A stretch of 64,000 nucleotides of DNA from JBBPZK01 sp965219175 (GTDB lineage Bacteria > Actinomycetota > Rubrobacteria > Rubrobacterales > Rubrobacteraceae), in NCBI GenBank assembly GCA_965219175.1, contig CBDCNI010000001.1, positions 62,001 to 126,000 of the forward strand, in the 5' to 3' direction. Both the position numbers and the translations under genes were made by a program. This document shows, piece after piece, positions 33,862-41,184 of this stretch. Position 1 is the first letter of the stretch, and each line of letters opens with the position of its first letter. Below the pieces are notes generated by a model, which did not search any database, had not been told where the DNA came from, and was given only the letters and a program-made list of their open reading frames with translations.

Positions 33862-34299
33862 TCAAGGCCGCACTCTTTCCGGCAGCAAATCGAAGTCTTC
33901 ATCCTCCGCAGCTTGACGCAGCCGGTTGTCCAGACAGACGAAGCTCGACTCTTCCGTATCTCCCTCACACCAACGGAGCGCCGCGGCGAGTTGGAGACAG
34001 TCGGCGGCCTTTAGTGAATGAGTTTTTGAGGCCAGCATCGCAAGTAGGCGCAGACCTTCATTTGGATCGACCTCTAACCAATCGGCGGATAATTGGTCAA
34101 GTGCCCTGCGAGCCTCTTCTTCTCCCATTTCGGTCAGTTTGTTTTCTCGTTTGAGACGGCTGATCGCGACCGAGCATTCGATCCACGTTCCCCACCAAAC
34201 TGCTACATCGGCGTCTTCTCTCAGGAGGCTCGTGACGGTGTCGGAGAATTTCTCTTCAGAGAACAAAGGCAACAACGCGGAGCTGTCCCAGAACCTCAA
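33862..34299 (-). CDS. PIN-domain ribonuclease, VapC-like toxin
   Basis: Product of 145 residues from a TTG start. PIN core: FWDSSALLPLF (first acidic residue D5), WIECSVAISRL, KAADCLQLAAAL, FVCLDNRLRQAA. The family cuts RNA with Mg2+. It follows a 64-residue antitoxin-like gene by six bases, so the pair reads as VapBC type II toxin-antitoxin. Both lie between mutS and mutL, all on the minus strand. Confidence 0.8.
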   Translation of the reverse strand: MRFWDSSALLPLFSEEKFSDTVTSLLREDADVAVWWGTWIECSVAISRLKRENKLTEMGEEEARRALDQLSADWLEVDPNEGLRLLAMLASKTHSLKAADCLQLAAALRWCEGDTEESSFVCLDNRLRQAAEDEDFDLLPERVRP

Positions 34300-34305
34300 T
34301 ACTCG

Positions 34306-34500
34306 CTAACGGCCTTCTTCGCGGTCTTCGAGGAGTGCCTCAAGCAAAGAGCCATCTGTTATCTTCGGCTTTGGCAGCTTCCAGAATTCTTCGGATACTT
34401 TGCCGGTCCCCTTCCGCGTTGGGGGTGGACCAGAACGCATCAACCGCTCTTTCAATTCCTGCTCTTCGGGTGTCAGGCGCATTTTCTTCTGTTCGCTCAT
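34306..34500 (-). CDS. VapB-like antitoxin candidate
   Basis: A 64-residue highly charged protein (MSEQKKMRLTPEEQELKERLMRSG ... FWKLPKPKITDGSLLEALLEDREEGR). No AbrB or RHH fold is evident, but the proline/tryptophan C-terminal segment followed by LLEALLEDRE resembles the toxin-binding tail of VapC antitoxins. TAGGAT (34507-34512, minus) six bases before ATG 34500 suggests its own leaderless promoter inside the end of mutS. Confidence 0.6.
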   Translation of the reverse strand: MSEQKKMRLTPEEQELKERLMRSGPPPTRKGTGKVSEEFWKLPKPKITDGSLLEALLEDREEGR

Positions 34501-34522
34501 GCCATTATCCTAACATCCTGGC

Positions 34523-36877
34523 CTATCCCGCGAAGTCCTTGACACCCTCGCTCTCCAGGCGACCCAGGATCTCCCCGGCACGCTCCGTTACCCGTGGCGG
34601 CAGACCGGCGAGCCTTGCTACGTGGACGCCGTAGGAGGAGGACTCGGCGCCTTCTTCGATCCGGTGCAGGAAAATGATCTCACCTCCGACCTCCTCCACA
34701 CTCGCCTTGTAGTTTCGGCAACCGGGCAGGATGCCTGAGAGGCGCGTCAACTCATGGTAATGGGTGGCGAAGAAGGTCATGGCCTGCACGTCGTCGTGGA
34801 GATACTCGGCGATGGCCCAGGCCAGGCTCATCCCGTCGTAAGTCGAGGTGCCGCGCCCGACCTCGTCCAGGATCACCAGGCTCCTTTCAGTGGCGCTGTT
34901 CAGGATGCTCGCCGCCTCGGTCATCTCGACCATGAACGTCGACTCGCCGCTCGCCAGCCGGTCTTCGGCCCCGACGCGGGTGAAGATCCTATCCACGACC
35001 CCGAGAGTAGCCTTGTCGGCCGGGACGTAGGAGCCGGTCTGGGCGAGGAGGGTTACGAGGGCGACCTGGCGGAGGTAGACGGACTTTCCGGCCATGTTTG
35101 GGCCGGTGATGATCTGTAACCGCGAAGAACCGTCTATCTCCGTGTCGTTCGGCACGAACGGCGTATCGGTGGCGTGCTCCACGACCGGATGACGCCCGCC
35201 GGAGACCCTGACGCCCCGCTCCTCCGTGACCTCGGGCCGGCAGAGGCGCAACTCGGTCGCCGCAGCGGCGAAGGAGGCGACAACGTCCACGACGGCGACG
35301 GCTCGCGCTATCCTCTGGAGCTGCGGGGCGGCGCCCTTTACGGCCGCCCGGACCTCGCCGAGTATCTGCCGCTCCAGCCGATCTACTTCGTCGCGCGCCC
35401 CGAGCATCCGCGATTCGTGCTCCTTTAGCTCCGTAGTGACGTAGCGGGCGTTGTGCTTGAGAGCTTTTCGGTGCTGGTAGCGCTCCGGTACAGAGCCCGT
35501 ATCCTTGCCCGCTATCTCTATAAAGTACCCTTCGCCGTCCCGGTAGCCGACCTTGAGGGATTTGATGCCGCTCTTGAGGCGCTCCTCGGCCTCGAAGCGG
35601 GTCAGCCACTCGTGGGCGCCGTCCCGGAACTCGCGGGCCTCGTCCAACTCGGAGGAGTAGCCGGGCTTTATGGTCTCGCCGCTCTCCTCGGAGATGGCGA
35701 TGGAGATCAACTCTCGCACCCCCGGCGGCTCTTCCATCGCCCCGAGCGTGCGACCGATCAGGGAACTCTGTTCAGCGGCGGAAGAGAGCGCTTCCTTGAG
35801 CGGCCCGATGGCTTCGAGGGCGCTACCTAGTGAGAGGAGGTCGTTCGGCGAGGCGGAGAGCCGGACTATCCTGGTGGCTATACGCTCTATGTCCGGCACG
35901 GTGCCTAGCAGCTCGCGGGACTCCTCGCGCAGCATGTAGTCCGAGGAGAGCGCGTCCACAGCCGAGAGCCGCTGCTCTATGCGTTCGATCTCCAGCAGCG
36001 GACGCTCCAGCCAGCGCCGGATCGCCCGCCCGCCCATCGGGGTGCGGGTCCGGTCTATGGTCTCCACCAAATCGTCGAGGCCGAGGTTGCGGCGGGTTGC
36101 GGCGTCCAGGAGCATCCCGGAACCGGGATCGTAGGGCCGGAAGGACACGACTTGCTCCGGCGGACTACCACCGCGCAGGGAGGCGAGGTACTGGATCAAA
36201 GCGCCCGCAGCACCTACGAGCGCCCTCTTCCCTTCGAGCCCGAAACCCTTCAAGTTCGAGACCCCAAAGTGCTTCTTTAACGACTGCTCCCCGGCCGACG
36301 GCTCGAAGGTCCAGCGTGGGGCGGAGCTTACGGTCGCCCGCGCTTTGGGCAGGTCTTCGGCGGCGGTCCGCTCGGGGACCACCAGCTCTTTGGGAGACCA
36401 GCGTTCCAGCTCCGCTGGGACCGCTTTCTCGGGGACTTCGGTGCCGGTGAACTCGCCGGTCGAGGCTTCGACGACGGCTATCCCTGCGGTCCCGTCGCGC
36501 ACGACGACTGCGGCCAGGTAGTTCGCCTGCCCGGCGGAGAGTACGCCGTCCTCTATGACGGTGCCGGGCGTGAGGATGCGTGAGATCTCACGGGTAAACT
36601 GCTTCGGTTTGGTCGGGTGCGGCCGCTGCTCGGCTACGGCGACGGAATGGCCTTTCCTGAGGAGCGTCGCCAGGTGCTCTTGGAGAGAGTGGGCCGGGAC
36701 TCCGGCTAGGGGGATGCGGCCTTCACCGGCGGCTTCGCGGGAGGTCAGGCGGATAGAGAGCGCCTGGGAGATCTTCTTCGCGTCCTCCTCGAAGGTCTCG
36801 AAGAACGTCCCGACCTGGTAGAAGAGGATCGTCCCCGGCGGCAACTGCGCCTTCAGCTCTGCGTGTCTTCCCATCAT
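34523..36877 (-). CDS. mutS: DNA mismatch repair protein MutS
   Basis: Product of 784 residues. Mismatch-reading motif near the N terminus (FFETF, the Phe-x-Glu wedge), connector and lever domains, and C-terminal ABC ATPase with GPNMAGKS (Walker A), SLVILDEVGRGTSTYDG (Walker B/signature) and FFATHYHEL. It recognises mispairs. It is shorter than E. coli MutS (853), lacking the C-terminal tetramer tail. The partner mutL lies 658 bases further on, beyond the toxin-antitoxin genes. Confidence 0.95.
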   Translation of the reverse strand: MMGRHAELKAQLPPGTILFYQVGTFFETFEEDAKKISQALSIRLTSREAAGEGRIPLAGVPAHSLQEHLATLLRKGHSVAVAEQRPHPTKPKQFTREISRILTPGTVIEDGVLSAGQANYLAAVVVRDGTAGIAVVEASTGEFTGTEVPEKAVPAELERWSPKELVVPERTAAEDLPKARATVSSAPRWTFEPSAGEQSLKKHFGVSNLKGFGLEGKRALVGAAGALIQYLASLRGGSPPEQVVSFRPYDPGSGMLLDAATRRNLGLDDLVETIDRTRTPMGGRAIRRWLERPLLEIERIEQRLSAVDALSSDYMLREESRELLGTVPDIERIATRIVRLSASPNDLLSLGSALEAIGPLKEALSSAAEQSSLIGRTLGAMEEPPGVRELISIAISEESGETIKPGYSSELDEAREFRDGAHEWLTRFEAEERLKSGIKSLKVGYRDGEGYFIEIAGKDTGSVPERYQHRKALKHNARYVTTELKEHESRMLGARDEVDRLERQILGEVRAAVKGAAPQLQRIARAVAVVDVVASFAAAATELRLCRPEVTEERGVRVSGGRHPVVEHATDTPFVPNDTEIDGSSRLQIITGPNMAGKSVYLRQVALVTLLAQTGSYVPADKATLGVVDRIFTRVGAEDRLASGESTFMVEMTEAASILNSATERSLVILDEVGRGTSTYDGMSLAWAIAEYLHDDVQAMTFFATHYHELTRLSGILPGCRNYKASVEEVGGEIIFLHRIEEGAESSSYGVHVARLAGLPPRVTERAGEILGRLESEGVKDFAG

Positions 36878-36886
36878 GAGACTATT

Positions 36887-37840
36887 CTACGGCGCGGTAC
36901 CGTCCCCGTCAGCCCCGGACTTTTTCCCGCTGGTCTTGTAGAGGGAAGCCAGGATGGATCCAGTCACGACGATGGCTATGAAGGAGAGCGAGATCCAGAT
37001 AGGCACCTTCCCGAAGAGCCCCGAGTAGATGAACTTGGCGCCGACGAAGATGAGGACTACCGAGAGCCCTACACTCAGGTAAACGAAACGCTCCATCATC
37101 CCGGCCAGCATAAAGTACAGCGGCCTCAAGCCCAACACCGCGAAGGCGTTGGCCGACCACACGACGAAGACACTCGACGTTATGGCGAAGATCGCCGGGA
37201 TGGAGTCAACGGCGAAGACCAGGTCTGTTGTACCTATGACGATGATGACCGCGAAGAGCGGTGTTGCGAGGAGCTTGCCCGCGTGGCGGACGAAGAAATT
37301 CTCGCCCTGGAACTCCGGCGTCATCGGGACCAGCCGCCGCACCAGCCGGAGGACTGGGTTCCGCTCCGGGTGGACCTCCGCGTCCTGGTGGAAGGCCATA
37401 CGGATGCCGGTGTAGATCAAGAACGCCCCAAATGCGTAGACCATCCACTCATAGCGCTCCAGAAGCTCCGCCCCGACCGCGATAAAAGCCCCGCGCAGCA
37501 CCAGCGCCCCGACTATCCCCCAGAACAGGACCCGCGACTGGTGGCGGAGCGGTACGGCGAAGTAGCTGAAGATCAGGGCGAACACGAACACGTTGTCCAC
37601 CGAGAGGCTCCGCTCCACAATGTATCCGGTGATGTACTCACCCCCCCGAACCGGCCCGGCCACGAGGAACACGACCCCGCCGAACAACAGGGCGACAAGG
37701 ATCCAGAACACACTCAATCCCGTCGCCCGGCGGAAGGACATCTCCCGTCCTTTCCGGCTGAAAACAAGCAAATCGAGCACGAAAAAGGCCAGGAGCAAAA
37801 CGGTAAACCCGACCCACGCCCACAAGGGAAAGACCGTCAC
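36887..37840 (-). CDS. TerC-family membrane protein, probably manganese exporter (Alx type)
   Basis: Product of 317 residues with eight to nine membrane segments. Signature GGEYITGYIVERSLSVDNVFVFALIFSYFAVP and the second conserved acidic TM (GTTDLVFAVDSIPAIFAI) are TerC family marks. GTG 37840 is chosen because it follows GGGGAG and opens the first membrane segment. It overlaps by four bases (GTGA) a 42-codon upstream ORF, and a manganese riboswitch is in the leader, which points to manganese export. Confidence 0.85.
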   Translation of the reverse strand: MTVFPLWAWVGFTVLLLAFFVLDLLVFSRKGREMSFRRATGLSVFWILVALLFGGVVFLVAGPVRGGEYITGYIVERSLSVDNVFVFALIFSYFAVPLRHQSRVLFWGIVGALVLRGAFIAVGAELLERYEWMVYAFGAFLIYTGIRMAFHQDAEVHPERNPVLRLVRRLVPMTPEFQGENFFVRHAGKLLATPLFAVIIVIGTTDLVFAVDSIPAIFAITSSVFVVWSANAFAVLGLRPLYFMLAGMMERFVYLSVGLSVVLIFVGAKFIYSGLFGKVPIWISLSFIAIVVTGSILASLYKTSGKKSGADGDGTAP

Positions 37841-37965
37841 GAGTCTCCCCCCTCGACCGAAGAGCAGCCCCCGATACCTCCGGTCCACCCCCAAAACAAC
37901 GAAACATCCTGCGCGTAAGCACTCCGGAACGGGCGGAGTTCGCCCTCTAACCTGGCTCTGTGCAT
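37837..37965 (-). CDS. 42-codon ORF coupled to terC
   Basis: ATG 37965 has a near-perfect AAGGAG seven bases upstream; the product starts MHRARLEGELRPFRSAYAQD and its TGA overlaps the terC GTG (GTGA). No family is recognised. It could be a leader peptide or simply a translational enhancer for terC. It lies downstream of the riboswitch, so it would be under the same control. Confidence 0.4.
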   Translation of the reverse strand: MHRARLEGELRPFRSAYAQDVSLFWGWTGGIGGCSSVEGGDS

Positions 37966-38032
37966 GACCCAACTCCTTTCGGACGGGCCGCGGAAAAGAC
38001 TAAAGCGAGCCCACCGCGGCTTATTCTCGCCT

Positions 38033-38147
38033 GCGTTGGTCTCGCTCGTTGTGCCACAGCACAGGTGACCGGCCGGGAGTCTAGCTCCGTACTGACGACC
38101 GATCCTCCCGCCTCGTATACCACGCTGCGGGCGGCTACTCCCCAATA
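38033..38147 (-). ncRNA. yybP-ykoY manganese riboswitch
   Basis: Read on the minus strand the leader has TTGGGGAGTAGCC at the 5' side, GTCGTCAGTACG in the first internal loop and GCGAGACCAACG at the 3' side, the conserved landmarks of the yybP-ykoY motif, with TTGG/CCAA closing the P1 stem. The class binds Mn2+ and commonly controls TerC/Alx and MntP genes. Downstream, GCCGCGG and CCGCGGC can form a 7-base hairpin that may be the expression platform before the ribosome site. Confidence 0.8.
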
Positions 38148-38241
38148 ACCGAACTCTACCCGGAAAACACCCCGCCGTCAACGAGGCGGGCCGCGAGGCA
38201 GTATCATCCGGCTCCCGCAACTATGAAAAAGGAGGATCAGG

Positions 38242-39171
38242 ATGAGCCCAACGCCGGTAATAATGGATGTTGACCCCGGACACGACGACGCGGTGGCCCT
38301 GATGCTCGCCTGCGGGTCCCCGAAACTGGACCTCCTGGCGGTCACCACGGTCGCCGGGAACGTGACACTGGATAAGACCACCCGCAACGCTCTACGAATA
38401 CTATCCCTGATCGGACGCACCGACGTACCCGTGGCGGCTGGAGCCTCGTCCCCGCTGGAGCGCTCCCTCGTCACCGCCGAGGATATCCACGGCGAGAGCG
38501 GCCTCGATGGGCCGGAGATACCCGAAGCGACGTTCGAGCCCGACGAACGCGGCGCTGTCCAACTGATGGCCGATACGCTCGGGTCCGCACCGGAGCCCGT
38601 CACCCTTGTTCCGACGGGCCCGCTCACGAACGTCGCCCTCCTGCTCCGCGAGCATCCCGACCTGAAAGACAACATAACCCACGTTTCGTTGATGGGTGGG
38701 AGCATAGGTCTCGGCAACACCACACCCGCCGCCGAGTTCAACATCTACGTGGATCCCGAGGCCGCCCGCGAGGTCTTCGAGTCGGGGTTGAGGATCACCA
38801 TGTCCGGGCTCGACGTTACCCACCAGGCAGGAGCGGGCCCGGAGGAGCGAGAACGCCTCAGAGCCTCGGGACGGCTCGGTGAGGTGGTAGCGGGCTTCCT
38901 GGAGTTCTTCGCCGCTACTTACGAGGATACTTTCGGCTTCGACGCCCCACCGCTACACGACCCGGTCGCGGTCGCGGCAGTGCTGAGGTCGACCCTCCTG
39001 AAGACGCGTCCGATGCGGGTAGATATAGAGTGCGAAGGAACACTTACCCGCGGTGAAACCGTCTGCGACTTCCACGGCATAACCGGCAAACCGCCGAACG
39101 CGGAGGTTGGGGTGGAGCTGGATAGAGAAGGGTTTTTCGGTCTCCTGTGCGAAGCTTTGGGGCGCCTCTAG
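38242..39171 (+). CDS. inosine-uridine preferring nucleoside hydrolase
   Basis: Product of 309 residues. Calcium-binding VDPGHDDAVALMLA at residues about 9-22 (DxDxGxDD type), the second aspartate region HESGLDGPEIP-like, GPLTNVALLL, SLMGGSIG, EFNIYVDPEAA, and HDPVAVAAVL. It hydrolyses N-glycosidic bonds of nucleosides for salvage. AGGAGG precedes ATG 38242. The TAG stop shares CTAG (39168-39171) with that of convergent pssA. Confidence 0.9.
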   Translation: MSPTPVIMDVDPGHDDAVALMLACGSPKLDLLAVTTVAGNVTLDKTTRNALRILSLIGRTDVPVAAGASSPLERSLVTAEDIHGESGLDGPEIPEATFEPDERGAVQLMADTLGSAPEPVTLVPTGPLTNVALLLREHPDLKDNITHVSLMGGSIGLGNTTPAAEFNIYVDPEAAREVFESGLRITMSGLDVTHQAGAGPEERERLRASGRLGEVVAGFLEFFAATYEDTFGFDAPPLHDPVAVAAVLRSTLLKTRPMRVDIECEGTLTRGETVCDFHGITGKPPNAEVGVELDREGFFGLLCEALGRL

Positions 39172-39728
39172 AAGTCTCCGGTCGGGGGACTTTTCTTGTC
39201 GCGAGAACGTCGGAGGAGTGGGATCTTGGACGGTTTCGGAAAGGGGACCTCGCTGATCATCAGCAAGCCGAGGAACAGGACGGAGACCAGCACGAAGGCT
39301 TGAGGGAGGTCCAGGACCGCGAGCCCGGCGAGCACCACCCCGGCCGGCGGTATGGGAAGACCGATGAAGTATTCCGGGCTCTTGACCAGCGGGAAGCGGG
39401 CCAGGCGCAGGGTGCCGCACGTAACGTAGAAGAGACACACCGCGACACCTATCACCGGCAACGCATGGAGCGACGAGGATAGGTAGAGGGCGACGGCGGG
39501 GGCTGCGCCGAAGGAGACGAAGTCCGCCAGGGAATCCAGGTTGATACCGAACTCGCCCTCCGTGTCGCTGGAGCGGGCCACGGCCCCGTCGAGCAGGTCA
39601 AACCCCGCTGCTACGAGGATAAAGATGGCGGCCTGAACAAACCTCCCCTGAACGGCGAGGAGCACGGCCAGAAACCCAGCCGCCAGGTTGGCGCAGGTAA
39701 TGAGGGTGGGCAGCGGGGAGATTTTCAC
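39168..39728 (-). CDS. pssA: CDP-diacylglycerol-serine O-phosphatidyltransferase
   Basis: Product of 186 residues from GTG 39728, one base after the psd stop. CDP-alcohol phosphatidyltransferase motif is exact: D44-x2-D47-G48-x2-A51-R52-x8-G61-x3-D65-x3-D69. About six membrane segments, type II PssA. It makes phosphatidylserine, the substrate of Psd encoded just upstream. The same frame is open further upstream (to 39812) but that part overlaps psd. Confidence 0.9.
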   Translation of the reverse strand: MKISPLPTLITCANLAAGFLAVLLAVQGRFVQAAIFILVAAGFDLLDGAVARSSDTEGEFGINLDSLADFVSFGAAPAVALYLSSSLHALPVIGVAVCLFYVTCGTLRLARFPLVKSPEYFIGLPIPPAGVVLAGLAVLDLPQAFVLVSVLFLGLLMISEVPFPKPSKIPLLRRSRDKKSPPTGDF

Positions 39729-39729
39729 G

Positions 39730-40392
39730 TCAGCGGACGTCGCGGTAGCGGGCGATGGGCGTAAGGCCGGCCCGGACGCGCTCGCCGGGGGCCACGAGGA
39801 ACTCGACCTCACCCGGAGGGAACAGCACGTCCGTACGGGATCCGAAGTGGATCAGTCCTATCCTCTCGCCGGTGGCTACGCTCTGTCCCTCCTCGATCCA
39901 GGGTGAGATGCGGCGGGCGATCATACCCGCCCGCTGCACCACGACGAATGATCCTCGCGCTCCGCTGATCAGGGTCCGGTTGCTGTAGTTGTCCTCCACG
40001 CCGCCGAAGAGCGCCGGCGAAAACCCACCCTCGCTTTGCTCCATCTTCTCTACGCTGCCCGCGAACGGGCTCCGGTTGACGTGGACGTTGTGCAGGTTGA
40101 GGAAGACGCTCACGCGCTCGGCGCGCCCGCCAGGCAACCAGGGCTCATCCACCTCGTCAACCGCCGTCACCAGACCGTCGGCGGCAGCGTAGGCCACGCC
40201 TGATTCCGCCTCCAGGCGCCGCTCCGGGTCCCGGAAAAAAAGTAGCCCGAGTGCCGCCGCCCCGAGCGAGAACCAACCGGCCCGACGGAGCAGGGGCCGT
40301 CCAGTAACCAGGCCGACGAGCAAAGACACCGCTCCCAGGACCATGGGCCAGAGCACGTAACGTCGGGCTACCATCCAGCTCCGGCGGGTCAT
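39730..40392 (-). CDS. psd: phosphatidylserine decarboxylase
   Basis: Product of 220 residues, the small archaeal/actinobacterial type with two N-terminal membrane segments. Landmarks: FFRDPERR, DGLVTAVDEV, VFLNLHNVHVNRSPF and the C-terminal cleavage/pyruvoyl region HFGSRTDVLFP, where the Gly-Ser bond is cut and Ser becomes the pyruvoyl group. It converts phosphatidylserine to phosphatidylethanolamine. The start overlaps the stop of the upstream methyltransferase gene (ATGA). Confidence 0.9.
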   Translation of the reverse strand: MTRRSWMVARRYVLWPMVLGAVSLLVGLVTGRPLLRRAGWFSLGAAALGLLFFRDPERRLEAESGVAYAAADGLVTAVDEVDEPWLPGGRAERVSVFLNLHNVHVNRSPFAGSVEKMEQSEGGFSPALFGGVEDNYSNRTLISGARGSFVVVQRAGMIARRISPWIEEGQSVATGERIGLIHFGSRTDVLFPPGEVEFLVAPGERVRAGLTPIARYRDVR

Positions 40393-40994
40393 GAGCCCAC
40401 CTTTTCATCCGGGTCTTCGCAGGCGTAGAGAAAGGCGGGCGGCACGTTGAGCGGCGAGATGCGCCGTCGTATCCAGGAGAATCTGCGGCACAGGTACGGC
40501 AGGACTCTGGGCGAGTACTGGAGAACCAGCATCACGCCTTCCGGAGAGAGGACCCGACGCGAGAGGTCCATTATGCTCTCCCTGAGCGGAGCCGGGAGGG
40601 TGGTGAAGGGCAGGCTGGAGACGATCACATCGGCCTTCTCATCCTCCAGATACGCTTCGGCGTTCTCGGCCGAGTCGTTTATTACTCGCAGGCGCGGGTC
40701 CCGGAGCTTTCGTGAGACCGCCGAGGCTAGCTTCGAGTCTATCTCGAAAGCCAGGAAGGTTGCCTCCGGGCCGAGCCGGTCGAGTATCTCCTTCGTATAT
40801 ACGCCCGTGCCGACCCCGAACTCGAGGACAGTGTGGGCCGCCGCTAAATTACCCATGTCCAGCAGGTCCCTCACCGCCCGCCGCGAAGTCGGCCACACGG
40901 CCCTGACCTGACGGGGCTGCGCTAGCATCGAGCGCATGAACAGCACCCGTCGCCTCAGGCTCTCATTTAATCCGCTTCCGCTAGTATCCGGCAA
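40389..40994 (-). CDS. phospholipid N-methyltransferase (PmtA-like)
   Basis: Product of 201 residues. SAM-binding motif I is VLEFGVGTGVYTKEI; the N-terminal FMRSMLAQPRQVRAVWPTSR and the later IVSSLPFTTLPAPLRESIMD are features of the Sinorhizobium-type PmtA, close in fold to rRNA adenine methylases. It would methylate phosphatidylethanolamine towards phosphatidylcholine. Being first in an operon with psd and pssA is strong contextual support. Whether it makes mono-, di- or trimethyl lipid is unknown. Confidence 0.75.
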   Translation of the reverse strand: MPDTSGSGLNESLRRRVLFMRSMLAQPRQVRAVWPTSRRAVRDLLDMGNLAAAHTVLEFGVGTGVYTKEILDRLGPEATFLAFEIDSKLASAVSRKLRDPRLRVINDSAENAEAYLEDEKADVIVSSLPFTTLPAPLRESIMDLSRRVLSPEGVMLVLQYSPRVLPYLCRRFSWIRRRISPLNVPPAFLYACEDPDEKVGS

Positions 40995-41184
40995 GTAGCT
41001 CTCCTCATGAAATAATCGTGCCCCAAATCAAACCCGGAGACGGTTGTCGAGATTGCCGTTCCGGAACGCTGGTACAATCCCACCCGGCGTCCAGACCAGT
41101 AGCGAACTCGCACAAACGGTATCACAACGGCGCAAGTGTAACCTTTCGCTGTCCGTCAGCACATCTGCCCATATAATTTTTACT

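Noticed and set aside
33812..33865. TTG 33865 as the mutL start
   Set aside because: It would add 18 residues before the conserved MRVLPPEV start; kept only as an alternative because of the TTGA overlap.
36863..37918. 351-residue plus-strand frame
   Set aside because: Antisense to terC; extremely charged, no hydrophobic core.
37966..38220. 127-residue minus-strand frame over the riboswitch
   Set aside because: Its 5' part is the riboswitch sequence; only the last 42 codons have a ribosome site.
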